A DNA stretch of 64,000 nt from Falsiruegeria litorea R37 (GTDB lineage: Bacteria; Pseudomonadota; Alphaproteobacteria; Rhodobacterales; Rhodobacteraceae), in NCBI RefSeq assembly GCF_900172225.1, contig NZ_FWFO01000001.1:1116001-1180000 (forward strand), read 5' to 3'. The translations under genes and the position numbers were made by a program. Under the pieces are notes generated by a model that was not told where the DNA came from, ran no database searches, and saw only the letters and a program-made list of their open reading frames with translations. Shown piece by piece: positions 27,562 to 35,742 of this stretch (position 1 is its first letter; every line of letters begins with the position of its first letter).

Positions 27562-28740
27562 ATGGTTGGTGATATGACCCGCAGACATGTTTTGTCCCGG
27601 TCCTTGGCACTTGGGTGTACGGCTGCTGCCAGTCCGTTTGTGTCTTCCGTCAGCTTCGCGCAGACATCTGGGGAAAACCGGCTGGTTGTGATCATCTTGC
27701 GCGGAGGGATGGATGGCATTGACGTGATCCGCCCCTTTGGAGATCCCAACTATTCGTTGGCGCGCCCAACTCTTGCCTCGGATCCATCGCGCGCTGATCT
27801 GGATGGTTTCTTTGGATTGCACCCGGCGTTTGGGGGCTTGATGCCCTTGTGGGACGCTGGTGAGTTGGCCGCTGTTCATGCTGTTGCAACGCCCTATCGC
27901 AACAAGCGAAGTCACTTTGATGGGCAGGACCTGCTTGAGGCAGGTTTGACGACCTTGGATTCTGAGCATGGCGGATGGTTGAATCGCGCGCTGCAACTGG
28001 TGCCGGGGGCCGAGATGCGAACGGCCATGGGGTTGGGGCAGGGCGTGCAGCGGGTCTTGGACGGAACAGCCCCCGCCGGGCATTGGGCCCCTGATGCGGA
28101 TCTGTCGCTGTCCTTGGAAACGATGGAACGCGCGCGGCGTGTGATGTCCGAGGAGACGGCGTTTCTGAATGCGTTCACGCAGGCCGAGATGCTTTCATCT
28201 CCTGTCGGTGGCTCCGGCCAGATGGCAGCGCTGCATAAAGGCGGGATGCACGTCAACATTGCGCGTTATGCGGCAGATCAGTTGCAACAGGATACAAGGA
28301 TCGTTGCATTTTCGTTGAACGGTTGGGACACCCACCGTGATCAACGACGAGGCATGGCGAAAGCCGCCGAGCTGTTGATCGAAGCTATTTTGACGTTGAA
28401 GCGCGAGTTGAGACCAGACATCTGGGGGCAAACCACCGTCGTCACGATGAGCGAGTTTGGTCGCACTGTGGCCGAGAACGGGTCAAAGGGCACGGATCAT
28501 GGAACAGGCGGCGTCATGCTTTTGGCAGGTGGGGCGGTGCGCGGGGGCTGCGTCTACGGAGAATGGCCGGGTTTGGACGAGGCCCAGTTGTATGACCGCC
28601 GCGATTTGCTGCCAACCGCAGACGTGCGTGAAATGACCGCTTGGGTTTTGCGCGCGTCTTTGGGCATAGACGCGGGCGATTTGGAGCGCACGGTGTTCCC
28701 GGGGCTGAAACTTGGGCGTGATCCCGGGCTCATGATGTGA
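27562..28740 (+). CDS. DUF1501 family protein with Tat-type signal
   Basis: The 392-residue protein is a DUF1501 (sulfatase-like alkaline-phosphatase fold) member. The N-terminus has a twin-arginine signal, TRRHVLSRSLALG, with cleavage probably after VSSVSFAQ. Core marks are VVIILRGGMDGIDVI, RSHFDGQDLLEAG, FSLNGWDTH and MSEFGRTVAENGSKGTDHG, which contain likely metal ligands. It starts 13 bp after the DUF1800 gene and forms an operon with it. The substrate is unknown; periplasmic location is inferred from the signal. Confidence 0.87.
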   Translation: MVGDMTRRHVLSRSLALGCTAAASPFVSSVSFAQTSGENRLVVIILRGGMDGIDVIRPFGDPNYSLARPTLASDPSRADLDGFFGLHPAFGGLMPLWDAGELAAVHAVATPYRNKRSHFDGQDLLEAGLTTLDSEHGGWLNRALQLVPGAEMRTAMGLGQGVQRVLDGTAPAGHWAPDADLSLSLETMERARRVMSEETAFLNAFTQAEMLSSPVGGSGQMAALHKGGMHVNIARYAADQLQQDTRIVAFSLNGWDTHRDQRRGMAKAAELLIEAILTLKRELRPDIWGQTTVVTMSEFGRTVAENGSKGTDHGTGGVMLLAGGAVRGGCVYGEWPGLDEAQLYDRRDLLPTADVREMTAWVLRASLGIDAGDLERTVFPGLKLGRDPGLMM

Positions 28741-28824
28741 GTGGTCGAAGTCCTTGCCTGTTTACGCTTTCAGAGCAATGCATGCCGAAGCCGGGTCCTG
28801 TTTGCTTGAACGGCACGCGAAGCC

Positions 28825-28986
28825 CTAGCGTTTTTGCGTCACCGGGCGATACGGCAACACCAGATCCTTTTTCAATTGCACGGTCATGGACGAGCGATTG
28901 CGGCGAATTTCGCGTGCCGCAATGCGTGCCTGAACGAATAGAACGATGCCGAGGGTGCTGAGGGCGATCAAGAACGTCTCGAGCAT
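28825..28986 (-). CDS. small membrane protein (53 aa) coupled to the response regulator
   Basis: ATG 28986 lies one base after the stop of the response-regulator gene (TGAcATG), a spacing typical of translational coupling. The product starts with a hydrophobic helix, residues 4-19 (TFLIALSTLGIVLFVQ), followed by a basic stretch with AAREIRRNRSS and ending VLPYRPVTQKR. The positive-inside rule would place the C-terminus in the cytoplasm. No family is recognised. The tight linkage and a clean helix make it likely to be real; a role together with the regulator is a guess. Confidence 0.5.
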   Translation of the reverse strand: MLETFLIALSTLGIVLFVQARIAAREIRRNRSSMTVQLKKDLVLPYRPVTQKR

Positions 28987-28987
28987 G

Positions 28988-29707
28988 TCAGATGGCCTTT
29001 CTGCGATCCAATCGCTCCTGGATCAGCCCGGCAACCCGTGCGGCATCGGTCGCCACCGGGGCGCCTTTAGCGCGTGCCTTGGCCAGGTCGCGGGCGGCGT
29101 TGGCCAAGACCGTGTCTGACGCGCTACGGGCAACGCCGCTGACAAATTGTGCAACGTAGTCCAGGGTTTTGCCATCACAGGTATCGGTCAACACATCTGC
29201 GACATGTGCCATGTCGTCCTGATAGGCGATGGGATCAGGATCGATGGTTTCATCATGCATGACTCGTGGTCCCGACGGGTGCCGGTCCGCTGGCAGCTTC
29301 GACAAAACAGCGGTTTGGAAGACAGCCAGCGAAGTGATGGGTTTGGCCAGAAAACCGTCTGCCCCGGCGGCGATGGCGGTGTCTTCGGCAAACTCGTCGC
29401 CTGAGGTGCCCAGAATGACGCCCACGCGTGGCGTGGCATTGGCAAGCTCTTCGATCAGGTCCGCGCCCGATCCGTCGGGCAAGCCAAGGTCGACGATGAT
29501 GACCGACGGGCGATAGATCTGCAGATGTCTGCGGGCCGATTTCAGGCAATCCGCACGTCGAATGCGCGCACCGCTGCGCAAACACAATAGACGCATGGCC
29601 TCGCAGGCATAGCGGCTGTCTTCGACCACCAGGATGGTGAGGCCGAGCAGCGGGCGAGTGGCCGTGGGAATACGGAGAGGTGAGGCGAAGGGGTCCGAAT
29701 CGTTCAT
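28988..29707 (-). CDS. response regulator with N-terminal receiver domain
   Basis: Residues 20-135 of this 239-residue protein form a receiver domain: acidic pair Glu29-Asp30, phospho-acceptor Asp73 in VDLGLPDGSG, Thr101 in GTSGDE and Lys122 in AKPITS. The C-terminal 100 residues are helical and alanine-rich (VADVLTDTCDGKTLDYVAQFVSG) with no DNA-binding motif. It may act through protein contact, as receivers with short helical tails do. ATG 29707 has AGGAG. No histidine kinase is nearby. It is followed by the coupled 53-residue membrane protein. Confidence 0.85.
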   Translation of the reverse strand: MNDSDPFASPLRIPTATRPLLGLTILVVEDSRYACEAMRLLCLRSGARIRRADCLKSARRHLQIYRPSVIIVDLGLPDGSGADLIEELANATPRVGVILGTSGDEFAEDTAIAAGADGFLAKPITSLAVFQTAVLSKLPADRHPSGPRVMHDETIDPDPIAYQDDMAHVADVLTDTCDGKTLDYVAQFVSGVARSASDTVLANAARDLAKARAKGAPVATDAARVAGLIQERLDRRKAI

Positions 29708-29865
29708 GACAAGCTCCTCTTGGCAGACTGCTGCCACGCTATGAAACCCTGGCTAACAAGGCGTTAACGCCCAAGCCCGGGCAGATGGGCGATATGGCGC
29801 ACTTGCTCTTGCGGGACGGACCCCCCATAACCCGCTGCAACCAACAGGAGCTTAGGAGATTTGCC

Positions 29866-30270
29866 ATGATCGGCCGTCTGAACCATGTCGCCATTGCCGT
29901 GCCCGACCTCGAGGCAGCCTCGGCACAGTATCGCAACGCTTTGGGCGCCAAAGTGGGCGAGCCGCAGGACGAACCCGATCACGGTGTGACCGTGGTGTTC
30001 ATCGAATTGCCAAATACCAAGATCGAACTGCTCTATCCGCTGGGTGACAACAGCCCGATCAACGGGTTTCTGGAAAAGAACCCCGCAGGCGGCATTCACC
30101 ACGTGTGCTACGAAGTCGAGGATATCATCGCGGCCCGTGATCACCTGAAGGAAACTGGTGCCCGCGTTCTGGGATCGGGTGAGCCCAAGATCGGCGCGCA
30201 TGGCAAGCCGGTGCTTTTCCTGCACCCCAAGGATTTCAACGGCTGCCTGGTGGAACTCGAACAGGTCTGA
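29866..30270 (+). CDS. mce: methylmalonyl-CoA epimerase
   Basis: The enzyme interconverts (S)- and (R)-methylmalonyl-CoA in propionate and ethylmalonyl-CoA metabolism. The 134-residue protein is a vicinal-oxygen-chelate fold: metal ligands are likely His7 in GRLNHVAIAVPD, His79 in GGIHHVCYEV and the late Glu in CLVELEQV. ATG 29866 follows TAGGAG. The following DUF1467 gene is its usual neighbour in roseobacters. The mutase is not in the window. Confidence 0.93.
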   Translation: MIGRLNHVAIAVPDLEAASAQYRNALGAKVGEPQDEPDHGVTVVFIELPNTKIELLYPLGDNSPINGFLEKNPAGGIHHVCYEVEDIIAARDHLKETGARVLGSGEPKIGAHGKPVLFLHPKDFNGCLVELEQV

Positions 30271-30284
30271 CCCATCTAACAAAA

Positions 30285-30307
30285 CGGCCCCCTAAGTGTG
30301 GGGGCCG
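30285..30307 (+). terminator. hairpin between mce and DUF1467
   Basis: CGGCCCCC and GGGGGCCG form an 8-bp stem with a TAAGTGT loop, 15 bp after mce and 22 bp before the next start. It may attenuate the operon or protect the mce message. Confidence 0.55.
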
Positions 30308-30328
30308 ATCCCATGCAGGAGCGCTCGC

Positions 30329-30604
30329 ATGTCCATCACTTCGGCCTTGGTTTTGTACGCCGTCATCTGGTTCATGACCCTGCTCATCGTCCTTCCAATC
30401 CGGGTCAAAACCCAAGGGGATATGGGCGAGATTGTACCGGGGACTCATGCCGGGGCGCCCGAAGTTCATCACATGAAACAAAAGATGTGGATCACGACCG
30501 GGGTAGCCTTCGTTCTTTGGGTGATCATTGGCGGCATCATCCTGAGCGGCTGGATCTCGATCAGCGATTTTGATTGGACGAAAAACCTCCAGTCCAACCA
30601 GTGA
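30329..30604 (+). CDS. DUF1467 family membrane protein
   Basis: This 91-residue protein has two membrane helices: residues 2-23 (SITSALVLYAVIWFMTLLIV) and 52-75 (MWITTGVAFVLWVIIGG). Between them lies LPIRVKTQGDMGEIVPGTHAGAP, the typical DUF1467 loop. The ATG at 30329 is preceded by AGGAG. It regularly follows mce in this group, but I know no function. The sequence fits the family in length and loop residues. Confidence 0.85.
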   Translation: MSITSALVLYAVIWFMTLLIVLPIRVKTQGDMGEIVPGTHAGAPEVHHMKQKMWITTGVAFVLWVIIGGIILSGWISISDFDWTKNLQSNQ

Positions 30605-30661
30605 TCCAAGATCCCCTAGGTCAGTTGTCTTGCAGGATGCTGACCTCTTAATCGCGAAGCA

Positions 30662-30711
30662 CTCCCGCTCGTCGTCAACGCCCCTGGCGGGACGTCTCCT
30701 CCCGTTGGGCC
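30662..30711 (+). repeat. 50-nt intergenic repeat, copy B
   Basis: It begins CTCCCGCTCGTCGTCAA and ends CTCCTCCCGTTGGGCC with 17 bases between. Copy C at 36034 has the same two blocks and the same 17-base spacing but an unrelated middle. It lies between convergent genes and abuts a long hairpin. Confidence 0.65.
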
Positions 30712-30747
30712 AGGCTCATGCGGGCTTTGCCCGCATGAGCCTGGCCC
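30707..30747. terminator. 19-bp perfect hairpin between convergent genes
   Basis: Two exactly complementary 19-base arms (30707-30725 and 30729-30747) flank a TTT loop. The genes on either side are convergent (ends at 30604 and 30791), so a bidirectional terminator is the simplest reading. The left arm shares five bases with the end of repeat copy B. Confidence 0.65.
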
Positions 30748-30790
30748 CCTGCCGTCCGCAGGACGCAAGGCCGATAGGCCGCGCAGGTTT

Positions 30791-31489
30791 CTAGGAGGGT
30801 CGCCCGTCAAGGTGATGGTAAATGTGCGTGAACGTTGCTGCTCCGATGATCGGGATCAACAGGTTGACCAAGGGTACCGACAGCGGCACTGCCATCAGGA
30901 TTCCAGCCATCCAGATCGTGACCGAGTGTTTCGAGCGCAATTTGCGCGCGCCTTCACGTCCAAGGCGGCGCATAGCGGCGAGGGTGAAATACTCTCGTCC
31001 CAGAAGGAAACCATTCAGCGCCCAGAAGATGAAAGGGGCCAATGGTGCAAATATGACATAAAGGATCAGCGCCACAAGGTTTGCTGCAAGCAACACGCCG
31101 AGGAAACTGAGCGAGTCTCTCAGCCCTTCGCTCAAAGGAACGCCGGGCACTGGTGGCAGCTGAGGATAATGCCGATCCTCGACGGCCTGAGCGACCTCGT
31201 CCAGAAACATCGAGGTAAATGCCGATGCCACAGGTACCATCAGAAACACGGACAGAACCATCATCAGCAGCACCGAAGAAACACCAGCAGCATCCCCGAG
31301 CCAGGTTATTTCACCAATCCAGGGCAGGGTTACGGCCGGGCCCACCAGAAATTGCACCAGCCAGACAAAGCCGAACGTGGTGGCGACAAGCAACCCCAGT
31401 GTCAGACCCACGCCCAAAAACAGGACTTTACGAAAGCGGGGATCTCCCATCTGACCCAAGGCGGCAAAAAACGAATTGAGAATGATCAT
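30791..31489 (-). CDS. EI24/CysZ-family membrane protein
   Basis: The 232-residue protein has four to five hydrophobic segments, including LFLGVGLTLGLLVATTFGFVW and SVLLMMVLSVFLMVPVAS. EI24-family marks are FLDEVAQAVEDRHYP and FIFWALNGFLLGREYFTLAAMRR. The related CysZ imports sulfate, but the residues around here match the general EI24 group and sulfate transport should not be assumed. It overlaps the upstream nitroreductase gene by 4 nt, so the two are translationally coupled. Confidence 0.85.
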   Translation of the reverse strand: MIILNSFFAALGQMGDPRFRKVLFLGVGLTLGLLVATTFGFVWLVQFLVGPAVTLPWIGEITWLGDAAGVSSVLLMMVLSVFLMVPVASAFTSMFLDEVAQAVEDRHYPQLPPVPGVPLSEGLRDSLSFLGVLLAANLVALILYVIFAPLAPFIFWALNGFLLGREYFTLAAMRRLGREGARKLRSKHSVTIWMAGILMAVPLSVPLVNLLIPIIGAATFTHIYHHLDGRPS

Positions 31490-32064
31490 TGGGACACCCA
31501 GTTTGTAATGGCGGCCACGTCGGGGCGGGGACGTTCGGGCGGCGCCGCACCTTCGGTGGCGATATGGACAAAGCCCGCGATGCGCTCGTGTTCAGCCAAT
31601 CCCAGGGCTTGTTCACGGAACACACGATCATGGCTGACCCAGCCCGAGAGCCAATTTGCGCCCCAACCCGCCGCCAAGGCCGCGTTCAAAAGCGCAAGGC
31701 AGACCGCGCCTGCCGAATAGGTTTGTTCGATGGCTGGAATCTTTTCCGAGGGTTTCTGCACCTCGATCACTGCAACGGCCAATTGCCCTAGATCGAATTG
31801 GTTTCGGCCCTTTGCGATATCTTCCGAGGATTTTCCCAAAGCCTGTCCTCGCTCTTCGGTCAGAGACGCCAAGCGCGGCATCGCGCCCTGTTCCAGCACG
31901 ACGAACCGCCAGGGTTCCAGCTTGCCGTGATCGGGGCTGCGGGCGGCAGCTGTCAGGAGCGGCATCAATTGCGCGCGCGTCGGGGCCGGAGCCACCAGCG
32001 TCTTGGCCGGGCGTGACCTTCGTGACAGCAGAAATTCCAGGGCGGCAGGGTTCTCAAGGGGCAT
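31486..32064 (-). CDS. nitroreductase family protein
   Basis: This 192-residue FMN-dependent oxidoreductase starts with LEFLLSRRSRPAKTL, has AARSPDHGKLEPWRFVV (FMN binding) and ends with a WGANWLSGW-type core and a C-terminal arm. It resembles the YdjA group of small nitroreductases, which reduce nitroaromatics weakly; the natural substrate is unknown. It is the first gene of a two-gene unit with EI24. Its start at 32064 has no strong ribosome site. Confidence 0.87.
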   Translation of the reverse strand: MPLENPAALEFLLSRRSRPAKTLVAPAPTRAQLMPLLTAAARSPDHGKLEPWRFVVLEQGAMPRLASLTEERGQALGKSSEDIAKGRNQFDLGQLAVAVIEVQKPSEKIPAIEQTYSAGAVCLALLNAALAAGWGANWLSGWVSHDRVFREQALGLAEHERIAGFVHIATEGAAPPERPRPDVAAITNWVSQ

Positions 32065-32216
32065 ATGTGAAACCTATTTACATGCGAGTTGCCTTGTATC
32101 TCGGTCAGTGCGGCCCAAGTTTCAAGGGTAAATCCTGCGTCATAGCCGAGCGATCCGGGTTGTTTTCGACCCAAGATGCCAGATACCTAGGCTCTCAACA
32201 GTACTACGAGGCTTTC

Positions 32217-32414
32217 ATGATCAAATCGTTTTCCCATCTCATTTGCGCTGCATCGTTGTTGGCGGCTTGTCAGCCAACAACTTCAAGCTCGGTCAATGTG
32301 GGGTTTTCGTCTCCTGTCTTTGCAGTGGGCAGCGCTCCACCGCCGGGCCGAACCGAGGCAGAGCGCTCTGCTCGGCGCAAATATTATCAAGGCCCGCGCG
32401 GGGACGAATGGTGA
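32217..32414 (+). CDS. small lipoprotein (65 aa)
   Basis: The 65-residue product starts MIKSFSHLICAASLLAAC, a lipoprotein signal with lipobox LAAC ending at Cys18. The mature part is short, with Ser/Pro-rich sequence and a basic end (EAERSARRKYYQG). I do not recognise it. It ends exactly where the convergent deacetylase gene ends (32415). The ribosome site ACGAGG is weak, but the signal is clear. Confidence 0.6.
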   Translation: MIKSFSHLICAASLLAACQPTTSSSVNVGFSSPVFAVGSAPPPGRTEAERSARRKYYQGPRGDEW

Positions 32415-33539
32415 TCAACCGGGTGTAATTGCGCCGGGGTTCAGTTCGTGTGCCATGTCTTCGACCAGTTCCAAAAGGAAACGGTCAAACCGGGCCGAGG
32501 GTTGGCGCGCCTCCAGAACTTCGGTCAGCGGATCGGGTGCGCTGATGTCGCTGCCTGACAAAGCTTCCAGTGTGGCGTGGGCGCAAAAGGGTACGTGAAC
32601 CTCAGAGTACCCACCTTCGTGTACCAGAACCAATTTGCCCGCGCACAGCCGATCGGCTGCAGCCTTTGTCCTGAGCGTCATCTGCCGATAGGTGTCCGAA
32701 GTCGCCAGCATCCGCGCCAGAGGATCCACGCCCGAAGCGTCATAGCCACAGGCCACAATGATCATTTCCGGCCGATAGGCATCCAGCGCGGGCAGAACAA
32801 TTTGATCCATGACCGCCATATACGCCGTGTGGCCCGCGCCAGCAGGCAACGGAACGTTCAAATTGTACCCTTCGCCGGGTCCTTTGCCCCGGTCAGCGAA
32901 GTCACCGCTGTCCATCGGATAGTTGCCTTCTTGATGCATCGAGATCGTCAGCACATCGGCGCGGTTGTAAAAAATGCCCTCGGTGCCGTTCCCGTGGTGT
33001 ACATCCCAATCTATGACCGCGACACGGCCCAATCCGAGGCTGGATTTTGCGGCTTCAATTGCGATGGCAATGTTAGCCAACAGGCAAAAGCCATTGGGAA
33101 AATCTGGCAGGCAATGATGACCAGGAGGGCGCGAAAGCGCATAGGCATTGGGCATTTCACCGGTCCAAACGGCCCGAACAGCTTCAACGCTCAGACCGGC
33201 AGACAAAGCTGCGATCTCATACCCGCCCGAGCCAAAGGGGGTGCGACGCCCCAACTCTCCACCTGTGCCATCCGAGAGACGTTTGAATTCATCAAGATAG
33301 CCGACGGGGTGGACACGCAACAGATCAGTCCGCGTCGCGGGTTCAGCCCCGCGCATGACCAGATCGCGGGGCAGGCCGGTTACATTCATCAAGTTGATCA
33401 GTCGGCGTTTGGTTTCGGGGCTTTCAGGAAAACCACCTGCGGCCAGCGGCTGCACCAACCCCCCCACTGGCAGGGTAAAGGCATAGTTGCCGCCACTGTG
33501 CCAAAAGCACTTTTCGTCCCAAAAGAACCCGGTTTTCAT
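32415..33539 (-). CDS. class II histone-deacetylase-like amidohydrolase
   Basis: The 374-residue protein belongs to the HDAC/AcuC/APAH superfamily. Zinc-site and catalytic motifs are SRPPGHHC, DWDVHHGNGTEGIF (Asp and His ligands), ISMHQEGNYPMDSG and GYDASGVDPLARML. Length and N-terminus (FFWDEKCFWHSGG) agree best with bacterial HDAC-like amidohydrolases of the Bordetella/Alcaligenes type. Possible substrates are acetyl-lysine or small acyl amides; none can be chosen from sequence. ATG 33539 follows GGGGAGAGG. It is a single gene convergent with the small lipoprotein. Confidence 0.9.
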   Translation of the reverse strand: MKTGFFWDEKCFWHSGGNYAFTLPVGGLVQPLAAGGFPESPETKRRLINLMNVTGLPRDLVMRGAEPATRTDLLRVHPVGYLDEFKRLSDGTGGELGRRTPFGSGGYEIAALSAGLSVEAVRAVWTGEMPNAYALSRPPGHHCLPDFPNGFCLLANIAIAIEAAKSSLGLGRVAVIDWDVHHGNGTEGIFYNRADVLTISMHQEGNYPMDSGDFADRGKGPGEGYNLNVPLPAGAGHTAYMAVMDQIVLPALDAYRPEMIIVACGYDASGVDPLARMLATSDTYRQMTLRTKAAADRLCAGKLVLVHEGGYSEVHVPFCAHATLEALSGSDISAPDPLTEVLEARQPSARFDRFLLELVEDMAHELNPGAITPG

Positions 33540-33613
33540 CTGCTTGCCTCTCCCCTGGACGCGCCGCACAATAGCGGTGGTGCTTGCGGCTCAGTCTTGT
33601 CACACTCGGCCTC

Positions 33614-33892
33614 ATGGCAAGAGCAAAAGTCAAAAACCTGCTGGATCTGTCTGAACACGCGCGCCCTGGACAGGAAATCACGGTCAAGGTCACTCCGAAC
33701 GCTGCACAGACCTCTTTGATGCTCAAGGGAGAGGTCTTGCATGCCTCAGTCACGGCGCCTCCTGAAAACGGCAAAGCAAATGCAGCGGTTGCGCGCCTAT
33801 TGGCGCAGGCTTTGGGGATAGCCCCCAGTGGATTGAGCCTGATGCGTGGTCAAACCTCGAGGCACAAGACGTTCCGAGTAGTCAGCTTTTGA
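33614..33892 (+). CDS. DUF167 (YggU) family protein
   Basis: This 92-residue protein matches the DUF167/UPF0235 family: ITVKVTPNAAQTSLM, APPENGKANAAVARLLAQALG and the basic end QTSRHKTFRV. Structures are known for the family but no biochemical role. ATG 33614 was chosen over one 30 bases upstream because it gives the family N-terminus. It is monocistronic and is followed by a degenerate intergenic repeat. Confidence 0.85.
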   Translation: MARAKVKNLLDLSEHARPGQEITVKVTPNAAQTSLMLKGEVLHASVTAPPENGKANAAVARLLAQALGIAPSGLSLMRGQTSRHKTFRVVSF

Positions 33893-33908
33893 GCATGACA
33901 CTCCGCGC

Positions 33909-33966
33909 ATTTTTCTTGTTTGAAGCACGGCGGGGAGGCGCCTGGCACCGAGGGCAGAGCCCCCAA
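33909..33966 (+). repeat. CCAAATA-type repeat, degenerate copy
   Basis: It reads TTTTTCTTGTTTGAAGCA, then CGGCGGGG, and closes with GGGC-AGA-GCCC, the same order as the copies at 24093 and 56927 with several changes. It lies between convergent genes. Confidence 0.45.
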
Positions 33967-33974
33967 AGCCGCCT

Positions 33975-34214
33975 CTATTCCGGGGTCAGGCGCAGTTGAT
34001 AGACCCCTTCGGGCAGATCCAGCGCCGCCGCCAGATCGCGCAATTGCTCGGGCGACAACGTGATCTTTTGCACGCTGTCCGTGCGGGGATCAAATTGTTC
34101 CAGCGTTACACATTCCGCAAAGCTGTTGATGGTGACATCTTCCTGAAGCGGTGTTTCGCCTTCGTCCACCAGGGTGATGACGGTGGCGTCAAATTCATGC
34201 TCGATTGTAAACAT
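33975..34214 (-). CDS. conserved-type hypothetical protein (79 aa)
   Basis: This acidic 79-residue protein begins MFTIEHEFDATVITLVDEG and contains VTINSFAECVTLEQFDP and a helical LSPEQLRDLAAALDLPEG. It has no signal, membrane segment or known motif. I believe similar proteins occur in other roseobacters but cannot name a family. It is convergent with the DUF167 gene and divergent from the M48 lipoprotein gene. Confidence 0.65.
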   Translation of the reverse strand: MFTIEHEFDATVITLVDEGETPLQEDVTINSFAECVTLEQFDPRTDSVQKITLSPEQLRDLAAALDLPEGVYQLRLTPE

Positions 34215-34334
34215 AAACCTAGAGTGCCCAGCCCAAAGCGCCAATGCAACCAAAAGCCGCGCTGTTTCCGGGTGGCAGCTGCATTTCTGGCGCGCTAGGT
34301 TCTGAAACAGGTCTCAACAGGGAAAGGCTCCTCT

Positions 34335-35039
34335 ATGCGTCGGATGCTATTGCTGCTGGCAGTCGTCATGTCTGCTTGCGGTCAGATCCCTGAGGCGAGC
34401 CTGCCCACGGGTGGCAAATTGCCGGCTGACTTTGATGCAGATGCCGCTGCGTTGAGTTTCCGCCAAGTCAGTGGTGCAGTTGGCCCCGCGGCCGAGCGTA
34501 TCTGCCGCGATCGGACCAGGGGCATCAATTGCAACTTTCGCATCGCCATCAACCTGGACCCAGAGGCGCCAATCAACGCCTTTCAAACCCTTGATGACAA
34601 GGGAAACCCGGTGGTCATATTTACGGTCGCCATGTTGGCCGATGTGCGCAACACGGATGAGTTGGCCTTTGTCATGAGCCACGAGGCCGCGCATCACATT
34701 CTGGGGCATTTGGATAAACAGGCCAATAACGCGGCAGCAGGGGCGGAATTCTATGCCGACCGAGAAGCGCGCAAAGGCGGTACCCCCAGTGATATTCGAC
34801 AGGCGCAAGAGTTGGGGGCCGTGGTCGGATCGCGCATTTTCTCCAAGGAGTTTGAGCTGGAGGCAGACGCTCTGGGTTCGATCATCGCGATGGAGGCCGG
34901 ATACGATCCGCTTCGAGGCGCGCAGTTTTTCTTTCGCTTGCCGGATCCGGGGGACAAGTTTCTGGGATCCCATCCTCCCAACGCCGAGCGACTGGAGATC
35001 GTGCGGTTGGCGGTTCGCAATCCCGGATTGTTGCAATGA
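34335..35039 (+). CDS. M48-family metallopeptidase lipoprotein
   Basis: The 234-residue protein is a periplasmic zinc peptidase of the M48 (Oma1/BepA/LoiP-like) type. The zinc motif is MSHEAAHHILGH (HExxH) and the third ligand Glu lies in FELEADALGSIIA. The N-terminus, RRMLLLLAVVMSACG, is a lipoprotein signal with Cys15. It lacks the TPR tail of BepA. It overlaps the next gene by 4 nt. A role in quality control of envelope proteins is inferred from the family. Confidence 0.9.
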   Translation: MRRMLLLLAVVMSACGQIPEASLPTGGKLPADFDADAAALSFRQVSGAVGPAAERICRDRTRGINCNFRIAINLDPEAPINAFQTLDDKGNPVVIFTVAMLADVRNTDELAFVMSHEAAHHILGHLDKQANNAAAGAEFYADREARKGGTPSDIRQAQELGAVVGSRIFSKEFELEADALGSIIAMEAGYDPLRGAQFFFRLPDPGDKFLGSHPPNAERLEIVRLAVRNPGLLQ

Positions 35040-35404
35040 GCGATTTGATCCGACTGGGCGTAATCTTGACCGATCGCGGCTCAAAATACGCGGTGACCGG
35101 TGCGCGGGTAACCAGCCGGTCCGAAGTGGACGCGGTTCTGACCGAGCTCAAGCAGGACCGTGCCTACGCTAAGGCCACGCACAACACTTGGGCGGCGGTG
35201 CTGCCGCAAGGCGCACTCAAGGCAGATGATGGTGAAAGTGGTGCAGGGATCGTGATCCTGCGGATGATGGAACGGGCGGAGATGAGCGATCATGTGATCA
35301 TCGTCACCCGGTGGTACGGGGGCAAGAAATTGGGTGGTGACCGGTTTCGGCGAGTGCAGGATGCGGTGCGGGCCTATTTTGACGACCGAGGAATCGGGCA
35401 TTGA
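35036..35404 (+). CDS. YigZ/IMPACT-like family protein
   Basis: This 122-residue protein matches the UPF0029 (YigZ/IMPACT N-terminal) domain: TRSEVDAVLTELKQDRAYAKATHNTWA-like start, DDGESGAGIVILRMMER and the hallmark VTRWYGGKKLGGDRF. YigZ family members are linked to translation control in eukaryotes; the bacterial role is unknown. It is shorter than E. coli YigZ (about 200 aa) because the C-terminal domain is absent. Its ATG overlaps the peptidase stop by 4 nt, so the pair is coupled. Confidence 0.85.
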   Translation: MSDLIRLGVILTDRGSKYAVTGARVTSRSEVDAVLTELKQDRAYAKATHNTWAAVLPQGALKADDGESGAGIVILRMMERAEMSDHVIIVTRWYGGKKLGGDRFRRVQDAVRAYFDDRGIGH

Positions 35405-35468
35405 TCTGAATCAAGGCGACGTGGGGCGCCTGCGATACCCTTTGAGTCGCGACACGCGCGATCAGAGG

Positions 35469-35732
35469 ATGAAACTCATGCAAAACCGTGAACAGCTTAA
35501 ACGCCACGCCGATCTTGTCGACCGGATGGCAACCGTCCGTGGCATCGACCTCGAGGAGCAGGCGCTGCGCGGCAATGTCTCGATCGACGAAATCACCGAT
35601 GCGGTGTTCAGCTGCACCAATTGCACGAACCCCGAACACTGCCAGCAATGGCTGAACGGGCGCGACAGTGCACCTGCGACGCCGGAATATTGTCGCAACG
35701 CGGATCTGTTCTCGGCCTTGGCCCCGAAATAG
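35469..35732 (+). CDS. DUF6455-type cysteine-containing protein, copy 1
   Basis: The 87-residue protein has a helical start (NREQLKRHADLVDRMA), then IDEITDAVFSCTNCTNPEHCQQWL and a final Cys in PEYCRNADLF. The spaced cysteines suggest a metal or disulfide site. It matches the small DUF6455 family of Rhodobacterales, whose function is unknown. ATG 35469 follows AGAGG; ATG 35478 is possible. A paralogue follows 10 bp later. Confidence 0.75.
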   Translation: MKLMQNREQLKRHADLVDRMATVRGIDLEEQALRGNVSIDEITDAVFSCTNCTNPEHCQQWLNGRDSAPATPEYCRNADLFSALAPK

Positions 35733-35742
35733 AGAGCTTGTA

